A stretch of DNA of 64,000 bases, from NCBI GenBank assembly GCA_964583765.1, contig CAZOWW010000005.1, positions 26,660 to 90,659 of the forward strand. Direction: 5' to 3'. Positions 33,518-42,330 of this stretch are shown one piece after another. A program made the translations under genes and the position numbers. Source of the DNA: CAZOWW01 sp964583765 (GTDB lineage: Bacteria > Actinomycetota > Actinomycetes > Actinomycetales > Kineosporiaceae). The notes beneath the pieces were generated by a model. It ran no database searches. It was not told the origin of the DNA and saw only the letters and a program-made list of their open reading frames with translations. Numbering within the stretch: the first letter of the stretch is position 1; each line of letters starts with the position of its first letter.

Positions 33518-34087
33518 ATGCGTCGTCCGGGGCGGTTCCTCGGAGCCCTCGTCTGCACGGTGTCGAGCGCGGTGGTCCTGGTCGCCTGTTCCGGGAGCTC
33601 CGGGGGGACGCCGTCCGCCGGGTCCACGCCCACGTACTCGGTGGCGCCCCCTGCCGCGCCGGCGACCGGGTCCCCCGCCCCGCCGGTCACCCCGACCATG
33701 CCGGCGATCCGGGTGGTCTACGCCTCCCGCACGGGGGCGGCGCAGTTCCTCACCGCCGACCGGAACATCGCCTGCACCCTGGCCGGCGCCGACGGGTTCG
33801 CGGTGCGGTGCGAGATCTTCGAGAAGATGTGGCTGCCGCCGCCGCAGGCCTCGGACTGCGCGCACGGCACGGGCTGGGGCCACGGACTCACCATGAAGGA
33901 CTCGGTCTCGGCCGTGGGCTGTTTCGCGGACACCCTGCGGGGAAGGTCCTTCCCGGTGCTCGCGGTGGGACACGGCGTGCGCGTCGGCTCGGTCGAGTGC
34001 GCGAACCTCGGGCCCGGCGTGCAGTGCACCGACCTCGCCTCGCACCAGGGCTTCGCCCTGACCGGGACGTTCTACAGCTTCTTCTGA
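33518..34087 (+). CDS. DUF6636-like lipoprotein
   Basis: A 189-residue lipoprotein: signal with lipobox LVAC at about residue 25, a Ser/Thr/Pro linker to about 65, then a small Cys-rich domain with AAQFLTADRNIACTL, GFAVRCEIFEKMWLPPP, CAHGTGWG, CFADTL, VECANLGPGVQCTD and a final GFALTGTFYSFF. The pattern of paired Cys and the closing aromatic motif match the DUF6636 family of actinobacterial exported proteins. Function unknown. ATG 33518 has AGGTGG about 10 nt upstream; a GTG at 33515 is in the same frame. An 18-bp duplication covers its stop codon. Confidence 0.75.
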   Translation: MRRPGRFLGALVCTVSSAVVLVACSGSSGGTPSAGSTPTYSVAPPAAPATGSPAPPVTPTMPAIRVVYASRTGAAQFLTADRNIACTLAGADGFAVRCEIFEKMWLPPPQASDCAHGTGWGHGLTMKDSVSAVGCFADTLRGRSFPVLAVGHGVRVGSVECANLGPGVQCTDLASHQGFALTGTFYSFF

Positions 34088-34117
34088 CGGTTCCCTCTCT
34101 TCTGACGGTTCCTTCTG
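34082..34117 (+). repeat. 18-bp tandem duplication across stop codon
   Basis: TTCTGACGGTTCCCTCTC (34082-34099) contains the TGA stop. A second copy (34100-34117) differs at two bases and repeats the TGA in frame. Confidence 0.88.
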
Positions 34118-34196
34118 CGGGCCCCTTGTGGCGTCTCCGCCGTCCCCGCTGTCACGGGGGGGCCCGCCGTCTCCGGTCGTGCCGTGGAGCGTCCCG

Positions 34197-34703
34197 TCAC
34201 AGGCTGCGCCCGTGCGAGGCGACGATCCACGCACCCGCGGCCATCAGCGGGGGGAGAGCCAGCGACGTCCGCCACCACCACTGGTGAGGATCGCCGATCA
34301 GGTCGAACCGCAGGACCAGGGTGTCCAGGAACATCACGGACAGGAAGCACCCCAGGCCCGCGAGCGCGGTCAGCCGGGGGCGCAGCAGGCCTGCCACGCG
34401 CAGGAGCGGGGCGAAGGCGGCCATCGCGACCAACGGTGCGACGAACATCGCCACCCCGATCGCGCTCTGCCCCACGGATGCTCTGTCGCCGGAGCTCCTG
34501 GCCCAGGTCAGGGCGGCCGCCTCGGCCAGGATCAGCGGCACGCCGAGGGCTGCGGCGACCATCGTGGCCCTGGTCACCTGGTGGGCCACGGAGGTGGCGT
34601 CACGGCGGGCCCAGAAGGCGTCGAGGGCGGCCCGGGTCCGCACCTCGTCGGGGTCGGGGTCGTCGTCCGGCCAGTGCGACTCCGGGTCGTCGAGATCGAC
34701 CAC
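34197..34703 (-). CDS. four-helix membrane protein, unknown
   Basis: A 168-residue protein with a short acidic cytoplasmic N-terminus (DLDDPESHWPDDDPDPDE) and four predicted TM helices (about 50-68, 85-108, 112-132, 142-162). No family is recognised. GTG 34703 has GGAGAGGAG upstream, so the much longer open frame is discarded. It is convergent with the DUF6636-like gene and diverges from the sugar-transport operon. Confidence 0.75.
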   Translation of the reverse strand: MVDLDDPESHWPDDDPDPDEVRTRAALDAFWARRDATSVAHQVTRATMVAAALGVPLILAEAAALTWARSSGDRASVGQSAIGVAMFVAPLVAMAAFAPLLRVAGLLRPRLTALAGLGCFLSVMFLDTLVLRFDLIGDPHQWWWRTSLALPPLMAAGAWIVASHGRSL

Positions 34704-34938
34704 GGCCGTCTCCTCTCCTGCGCCGGATCTCGGGGCGACCTGGCGGGGCGTGCCCGGTCCGCCGTACGTCACCTTCCTGCCGTACCCCCTGCCCCCGCAA
34801 TGCTCCCCGGCGGGGGTACGGGGTACGGGGTTACCGCATCGATACCCCCTATGTGTTGCGGAAGGGCAAAACAGTGTGAGTACATGACGTAACGGGACAG
34901 TCCCGGCGACATGGACGTCGGATCGGGAGGGGATATCC

Positions 34939-36351
34939 ATGTTCGGTGGTAACCGGCAAGGGTTCTGTGGTATTCGGCAAGGGTTCGGTCGTACCCGGCA
35001 CGCTCAGTCAGCCCTGTTCGTCTCACTTCTGGCGGTCGCGGTGACCGCCACCGCCTGCGGTGGTTCCTCCGGATCGGCTTCCCGATCCTCGACCGCGGCG
35101 GCCGCGACCGATCCGGCATGCCGGGGCTTCGCGCCCTATCAAGGCCATGCGGGGACGACGGTCACGATCTATTCGTCCATTCTCAGCCCCGAGTCGGACT
35201 CCCTCGAGAAGTCGTGGGCGGAGTTCTCGCGCTGCACCGGGATCAAGATCTCGTTCGAGGGATCCAACGACTTCGAGTCGCAGTTGCCGGTCCGGGTGGA
35301 CGGCGGCAACGCCCCGGATCTGGCGGTGATCCCGCAGCCGGGTCTGCTGGCACAGATGGTGCGGACCGGTTCGGTGGTGGCCCCGCCGCAGGCGGTCGTG
35401 GACAACGTCTCGCGGTACTGGAACGCCGCCTGGAAGACCTACGGGTCGGTCGACGGGACGTTCTACGCCGCTCCGATGAGCGCCAACATGAAGTCCTTCG
35501 TCTGGTACTCGCCCAAGGCCTTCGCAGCGGCCGGGTACCAGGTTCCCGGCACCTGGGCGCAGCTGATGGCGTTGAGTGCCCGCATCGCCGCCTCGGGCAA
35601 GGGCAAGCCCTGGTGCGGCGGGATCGGTTCGGGCACGGCGACCGGTTGGCCCGCCACCGACTGGCTCGAGGAACTGGTGCTGCGCCAGGGCGGCGGGGAC
35701 GTCTACGACCGGTGGGTGAGCCACGAGGTGGCGTTCAACTCCCCGGAGATCACCTCGGCGATGAGCACCCTCTCCGCCTGGATGCGTAACCCGGCGTGGG
35801 TCAACGGAGGGTTCGGCGCCGTGCAGAGCATCGCCACGACGACGTTCCAGGACGCCGGCAAGCCGATCATCACCGGGAAGTGCTGGATGCTGCAGCAGGC
35901 GTCCTTCTACGAGGCGCAGTGGCCGAAGAAGACCGTCGTCGGCCCACAGGGCGACGTCTTCGCCTTCTACCTGCCCCCGATCAACCCGTCCGTGACCACC
36001 CCGGTCGAGGGGGGCGGGGAGTTCCTGACCGCCTTCTCCAAGCGGCCCGAGGTGCAGGCGGTGCAGACGTACCTGTCCACCCCCGACTGGGCGACCAGCC
36101 GGATCCACGTTGCTCCGGGTTGGGTCTCGGCGAACACCGGGGTGGACCCGAGCACCTACACCGATCCCATCGACCAGCTCTCGGCGAAGTACCTCACCGA
36201 CCGCACCGCCACCTTCCGGTTCGACGCCTCCGACCTGATGCCGGCGGCCGTGGGATCGGGCAAGGAATGGCAGCAGATGACCACCTGGTTCTCCTCGAAC
36301 GCCTCGACCAGCAGCGTGCTCAAGGCGATCGACGCCGCCTGGCCCAGCTGA
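34939..36351 (+). CDS. sugar ABC transporter substrate-binding lipoprotein
   Basis: A 470-residue family 1 extracellular solute-binding protein. ATG 34939 follows GGAGGGG. The signal is unusually long: about 20 residues with a duplicated RQGFG-type motif precede the hydrophobic core, and lipobox TATAC places the lipid-modified Cys near residue 41. The mature part has the usual TVTIYSSILSPESDSLEKSW start, DLAVIPQPGLLAQM, FYAAPMSANMKSFVWYSPKAF and GVDPSTYTDP elements of the AglE/MalE class that binds alpha-glucosides or oligosaccharides. It is the first gene of the importer operon and is separated from the permeases by a hairpin. Confidence 0.92.
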   Translation: MFGGNRQGFCGIRQGFGRTRHAQSALFVSLLAVAVTATACGGSSGSASRSSTAAAATDPACRGFAPYQGHAGTTVTIYSSILSPESDSLEKSWAEFSRCTGIKISFEGSNDFESQLPVRVDGGNAPDLAVIPQPGLLAQMVRTGSVVAPPQAVVDNVSRYWNAAWKTYGSVDGTFYAAPMSANMKSFVWYSPKAFAAAGYQVPGTWAQLMALSARIAASGKGKPWCGGIGSGTATGWPATDWLEELVLRQGGGDVYDRWVSHEVAFNSPEITSAMSTLSAWMRNPAWVNGGFGAVQSIATTTFQDAGKPIITGKCWMLQQASFYEAQWPKKTVVGPQGDVFAFYLPPINPSVTTPVEGGGEFLTAFSKRPEVQAVQTYLSTPDWATSRIHVAPGWVSANTGVDPSTYTDPIDQLSAKYLTDRTATFRFDASDLMPAAVGSGKEWQQMTTWFSSNASTSSVLKAIDAAWPS

Positions 36352-36359
36352 CCGGACCT

Positions 36360-36391
36360 CCGACCCGGCCCACCCGAGTGGGCCGGGTCGG
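36360..36391 (+). terminator. hairpin between binding protein and permease genes
   Basis: CCGACCCGGCCCAC pairs perfectly with GTGGGCCGGGTCGG around the loop CCGA (14-bp stem), 8 bp after the binding-protein stop. It likely acts as a partial terminator or mRNA stabiliser giving excess binding protein. Confidence 0.75.
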
Positions 36392-36517
36392 GCTCGTCCG
36401 TGCCCCTCGTCCCGTGGTCCGGTTCCCAGGCCTTGTCCGGCGGTCCGGTTACCCGGTCCCGTCTCCCGGTCCGGACCCGCGTGCCGGGGCTCCAGTCAGC
36501 GGCTCTGGGAGGTAGTC

Positions 36518-37570
36518 ATGTTCGGTTCGGTCCCGCTCCTGTCCCTCGTCCCTCGCCCGCAACCGGCCCTTCCGGCCTCCGGTGGCGATGTCGTGTCCGA
36601 GTCGGTGCCCAAGCTGGTCCAGCTCGGCAGCGCGCTCGCGGTGTTCTTCGGCATCCTGCTCATCGTCTTCTTCGTCGCCGGGCGGGCGACGGGTCGTCTC
36701 CAACGCCCGGTCGCCCTGCTCGTGCTGGTGGGCCCCGCAGTCCTGCTGATGCTCGCCGGCCTCGTCGTCCCGGCCGTGAGCACCACCTTCTACAGCTTCC
36801 GCAACGCCAACAGCAGCCGCTGGGTGGGGCTGGGCAACTACCGGTGGGCGTTCACGGATCCCGACATGCGTCACGTGCTGCTGAACACCGTGTGGTGGAT
36901 CGTGATCGCGCCGGTCGCCGCGACCGCCCTCGGCCTGGTGCTGGCCCTGCTCGCCGACCGGATGCCACCCCGGGCGGAATCGGTCACCAAGTCACTGATC
37001 TTCCTGCCCATGGCGATCTCGTTCGTGGGGGCCAGCATCATCTGGAAGTTCGTCTACGAGGCCCGCGATCCGTCCGTGCCGCAGGTCGGACTGCTCAGCG
37101 AGGTGGTGATGAAGCTCGGCTGGCGGCATCCGCCGGACTGGATCCTCTGGCAGCCCTGGAACACCCTTCTCCTCATGGTGATCATGGTCTGGGTCGAGAC
37201 GGGCTTCGCCATGGTCGTGCTCTCCGCGGCGATCAAGGCGATCCCGCGGGAGATCATCGAGGCCGCCCAGCTGGACGGCGCGGTGGGGCGGCAGCTGTTC
37301 GCGCGGGTCACCGTGCCCATGATCCGGGGCACCCTCGTCGTGGTCCTCACCACGATCATGATCACGGTGCTGAAGGTGTTCGACATCGTGCGCACCATGA
37401 CCGGGGGCAACTTCGGCACGAGCGTCCTGGCCAACGAGATGTACGCGCAACGATTCGTGCAGTTCAACACGGGCAGGGGCACCGCCCTGGCGGTACTGCT
37501 CTTCGTGGGTGTGATCCCGCTGATCGTCTACAACGTCCGGACCCTGCGTGTGGAGAGGAGCGTGCGATGA
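36518..37570 (+). CDS. sugar ABC transporter permease (MalF/AglF type)
   Basis: A 350-residue permease with about eight TM helices, two of them N-terminal to the conserved MalF core. The EAA loop is EAAQLDGAVGRQLFARVTVPMI. FRNANSSRWVGLGNYRWAF is the typical periplasmic segment. ATG 36518 follows GGGAGGT. It overlaps the next permease by 4 bp (ATGA). No ATPase gene is nearby; in related actinobacteria a shared MsiK-type ATPase energises such importers (family knowledge). Confidence 0.92.
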   Translation: MFGSVPLLSLVPRPQPALPASGGDVVSESVPKLVQLGSALAVFFGILLIVFFVAGRATGRLQRPVALLVLVGPAVLLMLAGLVVPAVSTTFYSFRNANSSRWVGLGNYRWAFTDPDMRHVLLNTVWWIVIAPVAATALGLVLALLADRMPPRAESVTKSLIFLPMAISFVGASIIWKFVYEARDPSVPQVGLLSEVVMKLGWRHPPDWILWQPWNTLLLMVIMVWVETGFAMVVLSAAIKAIPREIIEAAQLDGAVGRQLFARVTVPMIRGTLVVVLTTIMITVLKVFDIVRTMTGGNFGTSVLANEMYAQRFVQFNTGRGTALAVLLFVGVIPLIVYNVRTLRVERSVR

Positions 37571-38538
37571 GCACCCCCGTCATCCCGGAGTCCGCTCTCG
37601 GGTCCGTGCCCACCCCGCCCCGGAACGCCGTGCCCGCGTCCACGGCCGTCCGGCGGGCCTTCAGCCACCCGCTCGCCTCGGCGTTCGTGATCCTCGTGAC
37701 GGTGCTGTGGACTCTGCCGACGGTCGGGCTGTTCGTCACCTCCCTGCGCCCGGCCGGGGACGTCGCCGCCACCGGGTGGTGGACCGCGTTCCAGCATCCC
37801 CACCTGACCGGGAGCAACTACTCCCAGGTGGCCTTCAACGGGGGGTACGGCGTCACCACGGGCATCGCCTCGTACTTCGTCAATTCCCTGGTCATCACGA
37901 TCCCCGCCACCCTGTTCCCGCTCGCGATTGCGGCCATGTGTGCGTACGCCCTGGCCTGGATCCGGTTCCGGGGCAGTGACGTGCTGTTCTTCGTCATCTT
38001 CGGCCTGCAGGTGGTGCCGTTGCAGATGGCGCTCGTGCCGCTGCTGCAGCTCTTCTCGAAGGGACTGCACCTGGGGTCGCTCACCCTGATCCCGGCACCG
38101 CACCTCGCGGGCACCTTCGTCACGGTCTGGGTGGCGCACACGGCCTTCGCCATGCCGCTGGCGATCTTCCTGCTGCACAACTTCATCGCGCAGATCCCCC
38201 GGGAGCTGATCGAGTCGGCCCGGGTGGACGGCGCCGACCACTTCCTGGTGTTCCGCAGGATCGTGCTCCCGCTGTCCCTGCCGGCGATCGCCGCATTTGC
38301 GATCTTCCAGTTCCTCTGGGTCTGGAACGACCTGCTGGTCTCCCTCACCTTCCTCGGCGGCTCGCCCAAGGTCTTCCCGATCACGGCCCGGCTCTCGCAG
38401 ATGGCGGGCTCCTTCGGCAGTCACTGGGAGTTGCTGACCGCCGGGGCCTTCCTGGCCATCGTGATGCCTCTGGTGGTCTTCTTCGCCCTGCAGCGGTACT
38501 TCGTGCGGGGTCTGCTCGCGGGTTCCGTGAAGGGATGA
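37567..38538 (+). CDS. sugar ABC transporter permease (MalG/AglG type)
   Basis: A 323-residue permease with six TM helices; EAA loop ESARVDGADHFLVFRRIVLPL. The N-terminal 35 residues are Pro/Ala-rich and cytoplasmic. SLRPAGDVAATGWW matches the MalG first periplasmic loop. It is the last gene of the importer operon. Confidence 0.92.
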   Translation: MSTPVIPESALGSVPTPPRNAVPASTAVRRAFSHPLASAFVILVTVLWTLPTVGLFVTSLRPAGDVAATGWWTAFQHPHLTGSNYSQVAFNGGYGVTTGIASYFVNSLVITIPATLFPLAIAAMCAYALAWIRFRGSDVLFFVIFGLQVVPLQMALVPLLQLFSKGLHLGSLTLIPAPHLAGTFVTVWVAHTAFAMPLAIFLLHNFIAQIPRELIESARVDGADHFLVFRRIVLPLSLPAIAAFAIFQFLWVWNDLLVSLTFLGGSPKVFPITARLSQMAGSFGSHWELLTAGAFLAIVMPLVVFFALQRYFVRGLLAGSVKG

Positions 38539-38698
38539 GAGGACCGCGGGAGCTGGTGACTCGGGGTAGTCCATCGACCGCAGATCGGGTCAAGGCCGCC
38601 GATTAGGAACATCGAGTAACGCGAAGTAACACCCCGTGATTGAGGAAATGCCCAGAGAGAGAACTCGGTGCCGTTCGAGGGATCAGCCGTAACGAAAC

Positions 38699-38728
38699 CG
38701 TGACCGCACGGCTCGGCGCGTCTAGGGT
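38699..38728 (+). promoter_or_regulatory. probable leaderless promoter
   Basis: GTGACC (38699-38704), 18 bp, TAGGGT (38723-38728), then 8 nt to ATG 38737. No ribosome site is present. Confidence 0.45.
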
Positions 38729-38736
38729 CCTGGAGC

Positions 38737-39129
38737 ATGTCCGTGGGCGTGTCAGGCGGGTCCGTGTTCGGTCTGGGTGTGGCCGGGCTGACCGGTGCGG
38801 TGCTGGTCGAGCTGGTGGAGGTCGCCCTCTACCAGCGCAGGGAGGACCGGTTGCCGTGGGTAGCGGTACGCGGGTGGGTGGGCGCGACGATCGGTAGCCG
38901 TCGGTACCCGTCCACCGGTACGTACGCGCTCGCGGTCCTCGGCAAGATCGTCTTCGCCTTCCTTCTCGTCGCCCTGCTCACCTGGGGGGAGCAGGTCTCC
39001 GGCACCCTCGGTGCGCTGGTCGTCGGAGCAGCGGTGGCGGTGGTGCTCAGCCGCGCGGCTGCGCTGCTGCCGGTCGGGGGACTCCCGGGCGCCGGGGGGA
39101 ACGCGCCGCCGCGAGAGGACCTGCGATGA
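38737..39129 (+). CDS. small membrane protein coupled to pentapeptide-repeat gene
   Basis: A 130-residue protein with three predicted TM helices (about 8-30, 63-82, 90-112) and a short Gly/Pro-rich C-terminus. No family is recognised. Its stop overlaps the start of the pentapeptide-repeat protein gene (ATGA), so the two are made together. The start has a -10-like TAGGGT 8 nt upstream and no ribosome site, suggesting a leaderless mRNA. Confidence 0.75.
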   Translation: MSVGVSGGSVFGLGVAGLTGAVLVELVEVALYQRREDRLPWVAVRGWVGATIGSRRYPSTGTYALAVLGKIVFAFLLVALLTWGEQVSGTLGALVVGAAVAVVLSRAAALLPVGGLPGAGGNAPPREDLR

Positions 39130-40709
39130 ACCAGCGGCCGCTGGCCGAGGTGCTGCGTACGGTCCTGGGACAACTGCTCGCCGCGGTCCCCCGGGCCACG
39201 GCGCCGCTGGTGCAGCGTCGGATCCACTGGCGGGACGAACTGGTGGCCGCGTTCGCCCACCGCAACCTGCGGGTGCTCGGCGAGCTGCGCCTGAACGGAA
39301 CCCGGGGCGCACGGCTCGACCTGTCCGGGGTCGATCTGACCGCAGCGCACCTCATCCGGGCCGATCTCGCCGGCGCGAACCTGACCGCCGCGGTGCTCGC
39401 CTACGCCGACCTCGTGGGGGCGGACCTGGCCGGTGCGGACCTGGCCGGTGCGGACCTGGTCGGCGGGCGGTTGTCCGGGGCCAGCCTGGTGGGCGCCTCC
39501 CTGCTCGGGGCGGACCTCTCGCGTGCGCGTCTGCACCGGGCGAACTTCACCGACGCCAACCTGTGCGACGCCAACCTGTGCGACGCCAACCTCACCCAGG
39601 CCAACCTCACCGGCGCGAACCTGACCGGGGCCACCCTCTGCGCGGCCGATCTGGCCGGAGGCGACCTGATCGGCGCCGTCCTCTCGGCCGCCGACCTGAC
39701 CGGTGCTCACCTGGCCGGGACCAACCTGACCGGCGCCACGCTCACCGCGACCAACCTGACCGCGGCCATCCTGTCCGGTGCCCACCTGTCCACCGCCCGG
39801 TTGTCCGGCGCCAATCTCACCGACGCCGACCTGAGCGGGGCGGACCTGGCGGGTGCGGACCTGATCGGGGCGCGGCTCTCCGGGGCCGACCTGTCGTCGG
39901 CCCGGTTGTCCGGGGCACGGTTGGGCGGGGCCAGCCTCTGCGGCGCGCACCTGGCCGGTGCCGACCTCACCTACGCCGACCTCACCGGGGTCGACCTCAC
40001 CGACGCCACCTGGTCCGAGACCACGGGATGGCCGACCGGGCTCACCGACGCGGTCCGTGAGGGGTCGCAGGAGGTGGCCCCCGGCCACTTCCGGTTCGAC
40101 CGGGTGCTGCTACCCGTGGCGCCGACCATCGTGGGCGGCGAATCACCGATGATCGTGGTCGTCCCGGCCACCCCGCGGCCCGCCCCGCCGGCCGACTTCT
40201 CGCCGCTCGACCCCCGCATGCACATGGTGGACCCCGCGCTGCTCGCGCCGCTGTCCCTGTCCGGTACGGTCACTGACCCGGGCGTCGGGCCGGTGTCCCG
40301 ACCGGCGGAGGACCCGGCGCCCACCCGGTCCATGCCCCCGGGGCCCGCCCTCCTGCGTGCGGACCCGGGGGTGGACGGCTCTGCCGCCGTGACGGCGCTC
40401 GACGGGCCGTTCCCGGACGGTGCGGACGGTCCTGGGACGGGGGACGGGCTGCCCCCGGCGCGCGTCTACACCGTGGACCCCTCGGGGACGATCGACCTGA
40501 CCGATCATCCGGCCGGAGCGCCTGCCGCGGCCGAGGATCCGGAGGCCCGACGAGGACCGAACACCGGCTCGGACGGCCAGGTCAGTCCGGACGGCCAGGA
40601 CGACTCGGACGTTCGGGACCCGCGGGACGGCGACGGCGCCCGGTCGGTGCTGCCCCGCCGGCGGGAACGCGGCTCGGAACGCGGCCGGGGACTGCGCCGC
40701 CTTCGCTGA
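39126..40709 (+). CDS. long pentapeptide-repeat protein
   Basis: A 527-residue protein. After an N-terminal helical region (about 1-55, amphipathic, no signal) come about 45 tandem A(D/N)LXX pentapeptides (about 58-295), e.g. ADLAGADLAGADL and ANLCDANLCDANL, predicted to form a right-handed quadrilateral beta-helix. The last ~230 residues are Pro/Asp/Gly-rich, likely disordered, with a basic RRRERGSERGRGLRRLR end. Gyrase-protecting MfpA/Qnr proteins are shorter (about 190-220 residues), so the same role is not implied. The 3' end shares a hairpin with the convergent gene. Confidence 0.9.
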   Translation: MNQRPLAEVLRTVLGQLLAAVPRATAPLVQRRIHWRDELVAAFAHRNLRVLGELRLNGTRGARLDLSGVDLTAAHLIRADLAGANLTAAVLAYADLVGADLAGADLAGADLVGGRLSGASLVGASLLGADLSRARLHRANFTDANLCDANLCDANLTQANLTGANLTGATLCAADLAGGDLIGAVLSAADLTGAHLAGTNLTGATLTATNLTAAILSGAHLSTARLSGANLTDADLSGADLAGADLIGARLSGADLSSARLSGARLGGASLCGAHLAGADLTYADLTGVDLTDATWSETTGWPTGLTDAVREGSQEVAPGHFRFDRVLLPVAPTIVGGESPMIVVVPATPRPAPPADFSPLDPRMHMVDPALLAPLSLSGTVTDPGVGPVSRPAEDPAPTRSMPPGPALLRADPGVDGSAAVTALDGPFPDGADGPGTGDGLPPARVYTVDPSGTIDLTDHPAGAPAAAEDPEARRGPNTGSDGQVSPDGQDDSDVRDPRDGDGARSVLPRRRERGSERGRGLRRLR

Positions 40710-40724
40710 GCCCTCCGGCTCAGC
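40705..40724. terminator. hairpin holding both stop codons of convergent genes
   Basis: GCTGAGCC (40705-40712), loop CTCC, GGCTCAGC (40717-40724). The TGA of the rightward gene lies in the left arm and the TGA of the leftward gene in the right arm; the two genes are only 10 bp apart. Confidence 0.65.
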
Positions 40725-42237
40725 CCCGCAACAGCTGCCGGAGCTGCCCGCTCCAGTCCTGCGTGTGCAGCACCCTGCCCAGGTGGGCGTCGCGGAGCAC
40801 TCGCAGGTAGGGGAGCCGTTCGACCGCCCTGCGATGTGTCGCGCCCGCGCCGTCGGCCTCGGCGGTGATCGCCGAGACCCGGAAGCCGATCAGGGCCAGC
40901 GCCTGGTTGAGCTCGGCGACCCCGGCGACCCCGGGGCGGTAGACGTAGGTGGCGTGGTCGCGCTCGTTGAGCACCTCGTAGACCACCTCGCCGTGCGGTG
41001 TCCGGCAGAAGAGGAAGGCGAGCACCGTGGGCGCCTCGCCGTGCACGCCCAGGGCGGCCAGCTCGGTCCAGGCGGCCCGGGCCCGCCCCTGGTGCGGGTG
41101 GGCCCGCGGCACCGGGGTGCGCGCGTCCCGGCCGGTCGGGGCGCCACCACCGGCTCCGAGCATCCCGCCGGCCGCCCCGCCGAGCATCCCGCCCGCCGCT
41201 CCGCCGAGCATGCGGTAGGCCAGGAGTTGTTCCAGCCCGGGCATGCTGGCGCCGGGACCGAACCCTCCGAGCGGTCCGGGTGCGCCGGGGACGCCGTCCC
41301 CGCCCTGCCGCCGGCCCATCGACTGCACGAACTCGCCCTGCATCAGGCCCGCCAGACCGCCGGGGGCCGCTTGTGCCTCGCCGTGATCGCGGGGACCGAC
41401 CGGTTGCGCGTCACCGCTGCCCGTGGACCAGCCGCGCTGTTCCACCGACGTCCGCTGGTGCAGGCCGAACCAGAGCTCGCCGAGGTCCCACAGCTCGGCG
41501 ACCCCGGGCAGTCGCTCCGGCAGGGTGCAGCTGTCCACCAGCGCGGGGAACACCGTGGGGTCGACCCCGTCGAGCCGTTCCCGGGACGCGGCCACCCCGT
41601 CGGCCAGGGCCGCGGCGACCGCTCGCGCGGGCAGGGCGTCCAGGCCGGGCAGCAGCGTGTCGACCAGGTGACCGGTGCGTCCGCGGGCGGCACTCACCCG
41701 GGAACGGAGCAGCGAGAGGAACTCGCTGGTGCGCCGGGCCAGGCGCTGCACGACCAAGGTGCGCTCGTCCAGGGTGCGGATCTCGATCCGGTACCCGGAG
41801 GCGTCCGGGACGACGTCCCCGACGAACGAGTACGGCACCTGCTCGGGGTCGCCCTGGCGCGGGATGACCACCAGCGCGTCGTCGTAGAGGCGCACCTGTG
41901 CCTCGATGCCGTCCAGGGCGCCGGGGAAGGACTCCGGGCGCCCGACCCCGACCAGGAGCAGCGTCTCGGTCAGGTCGTCGTCCCGGGCCTCGACGAGCTG
42001 CCCGAGGATCTGCCCGTGCAGCCGGCCGAGCTGCTCCAGGAGCAGGCCGTACCCCGAGGTGAGTCGGATGCTGAGCGCGCCCGGACCCGCCTCGCGCACC
42101 GATGCGATGTCCGTGGGCCGGATCCGCAACGGTTGTCCGAGGGCAGGGGTCACGACCAGGACCCGGTCCTGGACGGCGATCGTGGCCTCGCCCTCCTCGG
42201 CCGGGGACTCGTCGGGGCCGAACAGGTGGTAGCGCAT
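40720..42237 (-). CDS. unknown protein with two PH-like domains
   Basis: A 505-residue cytoplasmic protein. The first ~100 residues and residues about 115-205 look like two related beta-rich PH/GRAM-like modules (each begins with a short strand-rich block such as ATIAVQDRVLVVTP and AQVRLYDDALVVIPRQG). A middle Gly/Met/Pro-rich linker carries MLGGAAGG repeats from a 24-bp unit near 41160-41215. The C-terminal domain (about 375-505) starts AHPHQGRARAAWTEL and is mixed alpha/beta. ATG 42237 is preceded by GGAG; the longer frame adds 15 residues. It follows the zinc-ribbon gene by 93 bp. No function is known. Confidence 0.72.
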   Translation of the reverse strand: MRYHLFGPDESPAEEGEATIAVQDRVLVVTPALGQPLRIRPTDIASVREAGPGALSIRLTSGYGLLLEQLGRLHGQILGQLVEARDDDLTETLLLVGVGRPESFPGALDGIEAQVRLYDDALVVIPRQGDPEQVPYSFVGDVVPDASGYRIEIRTLDERTLVVQRLARRTSEFLSLLRSRVSAARGRTGHLVDTLLPGLDALPARAVAAALADGVAASRERLDGVDPTVFPALVDSCTLPERLPGVAELWDLGELWFGLHQRTSVEQRGWSTGSGDAQPVGPRDHGEAQAAPGGLAGLMQGEFVQSMGRRQGGDGVPGAPGPLGGFGPGASMPGLEQLLAYRMLGGAAGGMLGGAAGGMLGAGGGAPTGRDARTPVPRAHPHQGRARAAWTELAALGVHGEAPTVLAFLFCRTPHGEVVYEVLNERDHATYVYRPGVAGVAELNQALALIGFRVSAITAEADGAGATHRRAVERLPYLRVLRDAHLGRVLHTQDWSGQLRQLLRG

Positions 42238-42330
42238 CCTGCACTCCGTTCCGTGTTCCCAAGGGTGGGCCCAGGGCCGCATCCGTGCCGGTGGAGCCGT
42301 ACCCGTGCCGGTTCGCGGTCCCGGGAAGAG

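Noticed and set aside
39400..40010. Possible CRISPR-like or satellite array
   Set aside because: The 15-bp periodicity is the coding pattern of pentapeptide repeats (A(D/N)LXX), with no spacers.
39126..40709. Qnr/MfpA fluoroquinolone-protection gene
   Set aside because: Repeat number, long tail and coupling to a membrane protein differ from that family; only the fold is shared.
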